From Treponema sp. (GTDB taxonomy: Bacteria > Spirochaetota > Spirochaetia > Treponematales > Treponemataceae): DNA of 64,000 bases. The notes beneath the pieces are model-generated. The model was not told where the DNA came from, made no database searches, and saw nothing but the letters and a program-made list of their open reading frames with translations. The stretch is from contig JAFUDX010000025.1 in the NCBI GenBank assembly GCA_017464425.1, forward strand, positions 1-64,000, written 5' to 3'. The stretch's first letter is position 1, and every line of letters starts with the position of its first letter. Shown piece by piece: positions 1-8,400 of this stretch. A program made the translations under genes and the position numbers.

Positions 1-1
1 C

Positions 2-259
2 GACTATTTTGAACGCTTGAAACGGGAGGACAGAGGCATGATTTTTGGCTCATATTCTTTTAAAGACCACCTGAAAGTAGCATGCGAAGAAGCCTTCGAG
101 GACGGCGCAGAAGCAAAAGCCCGTGAGAATGCAAAAAACTTTCTTATAAAATCAACCATTTCTCCAGACATGATTGCAGAATGTTGCTCTCTCCCCCTCG
201 CGGAAGTGCTTGCGATAAAAGAAAGCCTCACGCACGAGACAGCCGCCGCGCAAGCGTAG
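2..259 (+). CDS. C-terminal end of an Rpn-family (PD-(D/E)XK) recombination-promoting nuclease, 5' partial
   Basis: The frame is open to the left window edge, so the gene starts outside the window. The visible 85 residues (DYFERLKREDRGMIFGSY...) have the charged helical tail and the closing 'AKNFLIKSTISPDMIAE' helix-turn-helix-like segment typical of the C-terminus of Rpn/PDDEXK-transposase proteins (YhgA/RpnA type), which act as DNA endonucleases promoting RecA-independent recombination. The catalytic nuclease core is not in the window, so activity cannot be judged. The gene ends in GCG-TAG and converges on the large minus-strand lipoprotein gene. The family is recognised from the tail only. 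Confidence 0.62.
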   Translation, partial: DYFERLKREDRGMIFGSYSFKDHLKVACEEAFEDGAEAKARENAKNFLIKSTISPDMIAECCSLPLAEVLAIKESLTHETAAAQA

Positions 260-282
260 CTCCCCCGCACAACGCCCCCATG

Positions 283-314
283 CAAAAAAATTCCCTGTAG
301 GGCGTGCCTACAGG
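283..314 (-). terminator. Rho-independent terminator of the lipoprotein operon
   Basis: An 8-bp perfect stem (CCTGTAGG / CCTACAGG, 5-nt loop) is followed on the minus strand by GAA and seven T. It lies about 75 nt after the stop of the 1685-aa lipoprotein gene. Confidence 0.75.
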
Positions 315-389
315 AAAAATAAAATGTTCTTTTCGCAAAAACGCTCTTGCCGCGCGACTTGGGAAGAGGATTTTTGTTAGTTTCTTATA

Positions 390-3300
390 CTATCGCTCAA
401 CCGCGTTGTTTACATTGAAACGGAAGGTAGAACCATTGTTTATATAATATGTTGTATTAGACTCATTAGCAGTAGCTTTGGTTGCAGTTTCCATAATAAT
501 TTCCTCACCGGGCCACAATGGATAGTTGTACTTTTGAGAAACCCATGAACATTCAGGAACGAACCATTTTTTCGGTCCGTTTGAAACGGCATCGTTCGGA
601 ACATTACCAAGCACAAATCCGTGATAGGCATTTGCACTCAAATTCCATGTGCTCCAGAACCATTTTCCATACAAAGAAGTTGTATCTGTCCAACTTCCAC
701 TCATCAACTGGAATTTAGAACTGTCGCTCCATGAAAGCGGGAAGGTACCAATTGAATTAGAACCGTATTGAGCATCACCACCGTTCACCCAGACTTTTAA
801 TTGTCCTAAAGTTAATGTTGTTCCGTTTTCAGTAATACCAGAAGATTTGTTTCCTTGCGCACTCGCTGTATACTGCAGATTCAATTTCAGCACGGAGCGT
901 GTTGCGTACTCATAAGAATAGGCAGAACGATTCGCTTGTGTATCAGTGCCAACATAGGCATAGGCACCAATCGCAACTTTTAGGCCTGTAGCTTCGTCAT
1001 AACTTGAAATTATATCATTTATGGTCGTTCCACCGCCAATCAAGAATGCACTGTTATAAGCAATGTATGTTCCGCCTACAGTCGCCTTGACATTTTTAGA
1101 AGTGTCAATTTTGTCATTGTATTTGACTATCGTCTGAACAGAGCTTGCTTTCTCGTTCTTTGAGTAGTTGATGTATGAATTTGGCGTTCGGCAATCAATT
1201 TTCACTTGTGCATTTTTATACATAGTGACTGTAGAATCAGTTGTATAATTCGGATTTCCTGGCGTAACTACCTGACTTTTTCTGTTGATTCGGATTACGG
1301 GAGACTCCACGCCTTCTGCCGTCAAATGAGGCTTTTCAATCGTTCCATTAGTTGTATATTCTTCATTTTTGTTCTGTGCCTCGTCTGTAACCGCGTTTGC
1401 AGGAATTGAAAGCGTGTAAGTCGCACCCTTTGTCGGAAGCGCATAGGTAGAGCCGAGCGTGACCGTAAGGACTTTTCCGCTTGCAGTTACTGCGCTCGCG
1501 ACAATCGGAACAGTCTTGACATGCATGTTCGCATCCGTAAAATAACCGCACAAAGTAGAATCCGTAATATCCTTGCTATAATCAAGGACATACTTTGTGG
1601 TGGTGTCGTTCGTAAGCGTGCTGCCGCTTTCGTCAAGTACCGCACCGTTCACGCCTTTTGTGTATGAGCCTTGCGCACTTGAAGGAATGCTATTCCATTC
1701 ACTTACTGTAAGAACGGCAGGGATTCTGTAAGTGCTTGTGTCCTGCGTAAAGGTGATGTTTCCCTTCACTTTGCTGATTTCGCGGTCAAATGTCACCTTA
1801 AGGACAGCATCGCTTCCCTCACCAGTAAAATCAACGCTCTTTACAGTTGGACCGCCAGTTAATATATAAATATCACGGTTATCTGAAAGATTTTTGCCAC
1901 TAGAAACGCTGCCAAAATCTAACGAAACAGGTTTTCCAAGATATGTCACAGAATCAACAGTCCAGCCTGTTACATCAAGTTCTGCGTTATTTTCGATGTA
2001 ATCACCTTCGCTTATATCGTAAGTGAAGGTGTATGAACTTGCCGTCGTTCCTGCCCCGTCAATAGAAACAGTCTTTGATGTAGAAGAGCCATTTTTGACA
2101 TTGAGCGTTACCTTTTTCCCAGACGGAATTGTGACAGCGGCTCTGAATTTGATTAAACCTGTTACAGTTCCACCTTTTTTAGTTGAGTATGTTCCCGAAA
2201 CCGTGCTTGCCGTGATTGCAGTAAGCAAGTCGCCTTTGTCTACGGTCACAGTTTTGCCAGCGGCAGAATCAGAGACATTTCCCGCCTTGTCAGTCTGCCG
2301 TGCAGTGACAGTGTATGTGCCGTTGTTCGTAAGCGAAACGCCCGTAGACGGATAGGTAATCCAGTTTGTGCCATTATCAAGAGAATACTCGACCGTTGCG
2401 TTGTCTTCTATATTTTCGAGAGTAAAATGCGTGCCATTACTACTGATAACAACCTCTTCACTCCATCCTGCCGATATTGTTGGGGCAGAAGGCACACTAG
2501 TGTCAATTACGATTGTTTTTCCGAGTGAATTTGTGCTTGGAATATCCCAAGACGCAATTTCATTTCCCGCTTCGTCTTTGGCTTTCAAACCTGACGGCAA
2601 AAGAGCTTGCACGGTAAGTGGATTTGCGTTATCGCCATTTGCCACCGTGTAGATAAAAATCACGCTGTTAGAGCCTGAAAGTGAAGTCGATGAACTTTTT
2701 ACCGAATTTCCGCCATTTTGATGTGCAAATTCAAGTTTTAAAGCCTCAGAGAGATTTGAAATTGCAGTATCGGAATCATCTGTAAATGAAACAGCTTCGC
2801 TAAAGGTAAGTTTTAAGAAAATCTGGGCGTCTTTTTTATATGAACCGTCTGCTGTAATAGCCTCGACTGTAGAAACAGACGGTGCAGTCGTATCAATTTT
2901 GATGTTTCGCGTGTTACCAATTCGCTTGGCAGTAGGAGGAAGTGTTACTGCAAGTTCTGTTCCTGTTGACGCGTCTTTCCAAACAGCGTCATTCGCATTA
3001 ATCGCAGTCACATCAAGAATATTTTTATCATCACCGCTTGCAACCGTATATCTATATATATGCTTTGATGAGCCTTGCCCTTCACCGCCACTTACATAAG
3101 TAGCAGTTTTTCCGTTGTTGAGCGTGAGTGTGGGCGCAGTTGTATATGTTACCGTAGTTGCTTTAGTAAATTCAAGTGTGATTTCAATCTGCTCACCCGC
3201 TTTATATGCACCATCGTCATTGTCACAGCCAATGCTTTCAAGGCCTGCTTCTGCACTTTCGATGAATACGGAACGGGTCGCAGTTTTTGCGTTTCCTGCG

Positions 3301-5447
3301 TAATCAGTAAGTATTGCCTTAATAATGCCGCTCGTTGTGGGCAGAGAAACTTCAGAAACATCTGCCGTCCATGTTCCGTCTTTTGCTAGAGTGGCTGCAA
3401 TGCTGTTGCTTCCCCAAGTCAATTTAAGCGGAAGAATTTTGAGTTTATAGTCATCATCCCATGTTGTCGTTGAATTGTCGCCCCAAGTACCTGAAATTGT
3501 AGCATTGTAACCGTCCTGAATGACAGGCAAGGTCGGAGTCTCGTTCGCGCTGAAAGTATACGATTGAACAGTTTCGCCATCTTTATTTTTGAGCACAAGT
3601 GTGTCGATTGACAGAGATGGGGATTCAGTGTCGCCAGAAAGCGTGAATACTTCAACAGTCGGAGTGCCGCCGTTGTCTTCCACACGGAAAATAAAATCGA
3701 GTGCGTCAAGTTTTTTATTTTCGCCGTCAATTCCCAAATCAGCAAACAACTTGAAATCTTTTGAGAATGAGTAGGTAGACTGGTCAGGCGGATCCAAAGT
3801 GATTTTATAGATACGGTTGCCATCAGAATCGGTGAAGCCCTCTTCTGTTCCGCTTGACCATGCGGCAGTCTTAGTGCTACCGTTCATAAAATTGACTTTA
3901 TTTTGGACAAGTTCATCTGCCGAAAGATTCTGATTCAAGAACGCCACATAGAATGTAGAGATTGAGCCATCGTCCGCGACAGTTCCTGTAAAATGCACTG
4001 TCGCGTCAGAAGAAGAAAGAACCGATGCCCCATTTTCTGGAGACTTGATTTCAATTTTTGGCGGCGAAACATCAAGTGTCTTGAAGTATTTCGTGACAGA
4101 AGCCGTTTTTCCATTCAAATCAACGACGGTGACGGTAAGAGAATAGTTTCCGTTTTCTGAAGGTGCCTTTACTGGCCACGCAGAATATTTTGCATTTTCT
4201 TCCGACAGAGAAAGCAAGCCGCTTGGATTTTTGGGGTAAGGAGCAAATGTTCCGTCCTCGCCCTTTTTCTGAATCTCATAGGTTAAAGATATGATTCCGT
4301 CATCGTCCTGTGCCGTGCCTGTCAAATTTGAAGACGGATAGACCTCGTATGCAGAATCGCCTTTGTCCTCAGCATCTCCGACATAGGTTGTAATCCATGG
4401 ACTATCGGCTTCGGGCCACCACACAAAATAGCCCAAAACTTTTTTCTCCCATGCATACGAATCACTCACGCTCGTCGTAACGACACGGATAAGTTTTCCT
4501 GCCCCCGTTTCTTCACCGAGCGAAAGCAACTCTGGATTCTTTTCAGAACTAACCCATTCACTCATCGGAATGGTGAGCGACCAGTTTCGTAAATCTGCGA
4601 TTCCGTCCTCACCACGTTTGAGCGTTTTAGAATAATACACTTTTGTCTTTGTATCATCATCAAATGCGACTGATTCAGCAACTACGTCAGCCGTAACCAC
4701 CGTTCTGTCAGACAACGCATCTCCTGTGACCTTTCGCGCATTTGTATCCAATGCGCCATCGTCAAATTCAATTCTAAGTTCTTTAAATGAAATTGAATTT
4801 TCCTGCCGGCCAGAGAATGTAAGATCGCCGTTCAGCAATTTTGCGATGATATTTCCGTCTCTCAGCGAGTATGTGCTTGCCGTCGCCTTTGCCTCATCAA
4901 AAGATTTCGGAAAAACCCACGGACTGTTGAGAGAAACATCCGGGTCTTTTGTATCAACAGTCAGAGAACGCTCAACTTTGGAATTTTTGCCTGAATTTTC
5001 CATTTTGTCGACTGCGACTGCGGAGAATTCAAAGGTATTATCCGTTTTTGAAGAAGATTTTTCGTTTGTATCGACATACACTTCCCATATCCAGTTTTTA
5101 CCATCAGCAGTGCAGGAAGCTTCTTCAGAATCCAGTTCCTGCCAATCAGAAAGCGACGCCGTTTTTTTGTACCAAGAACCGCCCGGCGTGACCTTGTAGT
5201 GCAAATCCGCGTCATCAAAATCAATCGTGATGAGATTGACGACCGTATCATCCCATGCAGTTCCTTTCAGCATGAACTTAGAGGGAACCGTATCATCATC
5301 TTCATGAGAAGTCACGGATACGGTGGGGGCGATAACATCAACCTCAGGTCCCAAGCCAGAGCTTTCACCGCACCCAAAGAAAAGGGCCGTAAGCAAAGAA
5401 AGAGCGGAAAATGTAAACATTTTTGTAAAATCAAATCTTTTTTTCAT
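390..5447 (-). CDS. Giant Ig-like-repeat lipoprotein (1685 aa)
   Basis: Predicted surface or periplasmic lipoprotein. The N-terminus has a lysine-rich start, a hydrophobic stretch and a spirochaete-type lipobox LFFG-C with Cys26; the mature protein begins CGESSGLGPEVD. Most of the protein is a chain of beta-rich modules of bacterial Ig-like type. Recurrent signatures include DGAYKAGEQI / DGSYKKDAQIF with a downstream 'IDTTAPSV' linker, 'DNGTNWITYP', and repeated 'AGNV/AGNA' ends. The C-terminal ~350 residues are less repetitive, rich in Ser/Thr/Asn/Tyr, and could be a binding domain. It lies 21 nt downstream of a similar 1796-aa gene and shares its mature start (SGLGxEVDxxxP), so the two look like tandem paralogues in one operon. 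Adhesion or glycan binding is inferred; no catalytic motif is visible. Confidence 0.82.
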   Translation of the reverse strand: MKKRFDFTKMFTFSALSLLTALFFGCGESSGLGPEVDVIAPTVSVTSHEDDDTVPSKFMLKGTAWDDTVVNLITIDFDDADLHYKVTPGGSWYKKTASLSDWQELDSEEASCTADGKNWIWEVYVDTNEKSSSKTDNTFEFSAVAVDKMENSGKNSKVERSLTVDTKDPDVSLNSPWVFPKSFDEAKATASTYSLRDGNIIAKLLNGDLTFSGRQENSISFKELRIEFDDGALDTNARKVTGDALSDRTVVTADVVAESVAFDDDTKTKVYYSKTLKRGEDGIADLRNWSLTIPMSEWVSSEKNPELLSLGEETGAGKLIRVVTTSVSDSYAWEKKVLGYFVWWPEADSPWITTYVGDAEDKGDSAYEVYPSSNLTGTAQDDDGIISLTYEIQKKGEDGTFAPYPKNPSGLLSLSEENAKYSAWPVKAPSENGNYSLTVTVVDLNGKTASVTKYFKTLDVSPPKIEIKSPENGASVLSSSDATVHFTGTVADDGSISTFYVAFLNQNLSADELVQNKVNFMNGSTKTAAWSSGTEEGFTDSDGNRIYKITLDPPDQSTYSFSKDFKLFADLGIDGENKKLDALDFIFRVEDNGGTPTVEVFTLSGDTESPSLSIDTLVLKNKDGETVQSYTFSANETPTLPVIQDGYNATISGTWGDNSTTTWDDDYKLKILPLKLTWGSNSIAATLAKDGTWTADVSEVSLPTTSGIIKAILTDYAGNAKTATRSVFIESAEAGLESIGCDNDDGAYKAGEQIEITLEFTKATTVTYTTAPTLTLNNGKTATYVSGGEGQGSSKHIYRYTVASGDDKNILDVTAINANDAVWKDASTGTELAVTLPPTAKRIGNTRNIKIDTTAPSVSTVEAITADGSYKKDAQIFLKLTFSEAVSFTDDSDTAISNLSEALKLEFAHQNGGNSVKSSSTSLSGSNSVIFIYTVANGDNANPLTVQALLPSGLKAKDEAGNEIASWDIPSTNSLGKTIVIDTSVPSAPTISAGWSEEVVISSNGTHFTLENIEDNATVEYSLDNGTNWITYPSTGVSLTNNGTYTVTARQTDKAGNVSDSAAGKTVTVDKGDLLTAITASTVSGTYSTKKGGTVTGLIKFRAAVTIPSGKKVTLNVKNGSSTSKTVSIDGAGTTASSYTFTYDISEGDYIENNAELDVTGWTVDSVTYLGKPVSLDFGSVSSGKNLSDNRDIYILTGGPTVKSVDFTGEGSDAVLKVTFDREISKVKGNITFTQDTSTYRIPAVLTVSEWNSIPSSAQGSYTKGVNGAVLDESGSTLTNDTTTKYVLDYSKDITDSTLCGYFTDANMHVKTVPIVASAVTASGKVLTVTLGSTYALPTKGATYTLSIPANAVTDEAQNKNEEYTTNGTIEKPHLTAEGVESPVIRINRKSQVVTPGNPNYTTDSTVTMYKNAQVKIDCRTPNSYINYSKNEKASSVQTIVKYNDKIDTSKNVKATVGGTYIAYNSAFLIGGGTTINDIISSYDEATGLKVAIGAYAYVGTDTQANRSAYSYEYATRSVLKLNLQYTASAQGNKSSGITENGTTLTLGQLKVWVNGGDAQYGSNSIGTFPLSWSDSSKFQLMSGSWTDTTSLYGKWFWSTWNLSANAYHGFVLGNVPNDAVSNGPKKWFVPECSWVSQKYNYPLWPGEEIIMETATKATANESNTTYYINNGSTFRFNVNNAVER

Positions 5448-5468
5448 AATTCTTCTAGTCCTCTATGT

Positions 5469-8400
5469 TTAATATCTCTGCATTCCATAGTAATATGTGA
5501 ACTGACCGCATGCCATGTGGCTATTGTTTGAACCAGCATTCGTCCAGTCATATGCAGTTGCTGCACCACTAGAACAATAGCCAGAGAAAGTGGTGTCAAC
5601 CAAAACCTCATAACTGACCCAATAATAGTCATCGCTGTTTGTATTTCCTCCCGCACGGTCATTAAATGTAAGCCGCAAGAATGGAGAGCCTACCTGACAC
5701 TCTCTGAGCGGGAACGGAGAAATAGAAGGCTCGCCTGCAAGCGAAGAGCCTGTGTTTCCCCGCAACGAGAATTGATTTCCTGTTAGAGTTGCAACAGCCG
5801 TCTTGCCATCATTCTTCTGAGGATGGTCTAGCATGACAACCGTTTGGAACACGCCTTCATAGCCTTTTTCAGAACTTCCGTTCAGCTCTGCCTGTGCCAC
5901 GACATATTTTTTGAATGCCTTTGTATAGCTTCCAGTTCCTACGGCAAATTGTATCGGCGAATTTGCGGCAATCGTAGAAATTCCTGAAACAGCCTTTCCT
6001 GAAAGAGTTGATTTTGTTTGATACGCAATCGATGTTGTTTTTTGTGTATTCGAGGTTGTTGTATTTACAGATGTTGATTCGGGCACAATATCTGAGTCTG
6101 TCGTCACATATTTTGCGACAGTCGCTCCGAGCGATTCACAATCAATTCTCGTACGCACATAGCCTGTCGGCTTTACAGAATGACTTGTAATCTGACTTTC
6201 CACAGTTCCGCTTGCATTGCTCTGATTTATTCCCAATCCGTAGCTGTAGCGGTCAACGCGAATCACAGGAGTGGCTACCCCACTCGACCAGAAATAGTAA
6301 TTTGAGCCGTTCTGAATCAAAACAACAGGAGTTGTGCTTGAACTTTTGTACCGCCCCCAGTTGCTTGTTGAAATGCCAGTATCTATCTGCGTTCCGTTTG
6401 AGTGCACAGAATCAATCTTTTCGACCACGCCCACGCTGTTCGCACCGAATTCATTTCCTGTCATATCCATGAACGCGCCTTTTTCAATGACAAGCTCCCA
6501 TCTGCGACCAGAAGGAAGATTCGCGCTTGTGTCACAAAGCCCAGCAGGGAAAGTGATTGTGACAGTCTTATTGTCACTCTCAATCTTAACCGCATCAGCC
6601 GTAACATCAAGAATTCGCTCATGATAGTGCGCGGTTTCAAGCACATCGCGAATATCCTGCACCGTGATTGCCTTTGCATCGCGTTTTTTGCTACCTGTGA
6701 GAACAGTGGCACTTTTGCTATTTGCGCTAAAAGTCTTTCCGAAATAATGTGTGGTCGTATTTGTGTCCCAAATATCCATATCGAAATCAAGCACATATTT
6801 TGTCGCAGTGTCTGGTGCTCCCGTATCGAGAATGCCCTGAGAAGATTTCTTATACGGTCCGACATACTGACCTGTTCCGTGATAGTAATTATTCGCAGGG
6901 CCGACAACTGACCCGCCCGTCCATTCAGAATCTTCCATATCGATTCCGTTTTCTTGAAGTGAGAGCGTGTTTTTTTGGTCAGAACTAATTGCACTGCTTA
7001 TCGTAGAAAAATCACTTGCGCTCAGCACAGGAGGAATTGCCCATCCAGAAACCTGTCTGAGCGTAATGTTTCCGCCCGATTTTTGAATTTGCTCTGAGAA
7101 CACAAGCGTGATTGTATTTCCTTCCGTATATACATTTTTTCCGTCGTCCGCAATTGTTTTCGTTCCGCCCGGTGTCATGCTCACAACCTTAGGAGCCACA
7201 CCATCGCACACAACACCGCTTCGCTCATAATCTCCATCCAAGCCATTGCTTCCTTGCGAAATTCCGTACAAGTCGGTAAAGCCCGTAAGGTGAACAGTAT
7301 CGCTTGCCACTTTGAGCGTAAATTCGTCTGGGTCTTGCGCTTGGTAGGTAAAGTAGACGGTATCGGTTTCAGAAGATGAAGCAGAGGTTAAAGGATTTCC
7401 GCTCTTATCAGAAAGATACGCCCTGCCCTTGTTTGCGCCATCTCCGCATTTTTCGCCAGACTTCAACGCGCTCAACTGAATGTAGGCACAACTTCCGTTT
7501 GCAAGTTTATCAGCAGTACAAATGGCTGATGAAGAATAATTTACCTTTTCATCAAAACTGAGTTTGAAAATGAGCATGCTTCCCGCAGGATAGTTTCCGT
7601 CCGCGTTCGTACATTCAAGTGTAAAGGCAGGGAATGTGCTGTTAATCTGGAGATTTTGCGCTTCAGAAAGCGCAGAGACATTTCCCGCATAGTCGGTAGC
7701 ACGGCACACAAGCTGAACAGAAGAATATTCAGTTGCGCTCAATGTTACCGCCGTTCCAGATGTTGTCGTAAACCAAGCAGTTCCGCCGTTCGGTGAATAT
7801 TCAACTGATTTGACACTTGAATCACTTGAAGCGACAGTCGCCGTAAATGAGGCGGAATTTGCAAAATAATCTACCTTATTGATTGTTCCAGAATAGTTGC
7901 TGGAAGTCGTGTTAACAACAACAGTTGGCGTGGCGGGGGCTTTTGTGTCTATGGCAAAAGAAGCTGAGACCGCTTCGCCCGTAGGAAGCGTAATGGGGTT
8001 TCCTGCCGAGTCCGTGATTGTTGAAGAGGCAGAAACACACGATGAAGGACTGTATGTAAGTTCACCGTTTGCGTCCGTTGATTCAATTTTTTTGCTGAAT
8101 GTGACGGTCGTGCTCGTGCTTCCCGTGAATGGAAGCGTAATTGTGCCAGAGCCAACAGCAAAAGCAAATTCAGGGCTTCCCGAAATAAGAATCGCTTCGC
8201 TTGCAGTAAGCGTTACGCTCAAAGTACGGCCTTCTTTAAGATACGTGATTCCGCCATTCTGATAGTTCGCAACTTCGAGAGATGAAATATCGCTTGTTAT
8301 TGAAGAAATCGTGGCTACTGGCGGAATTCCGTCCACAGCGATTGTTTTTTTGGCTTGCAGAAGATTTGTTGATTCCACAATCGATGTTGCATTGTCTGAT

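Noticed and set aside
2023..2652. Plus-strand open frames opposite the giant lipoprotein genes
   Set aside because: They mirror the Ser/Thr/Asp-rich codons of the minus-strand repeats, have no ribosome sites and no recognisable protein features.
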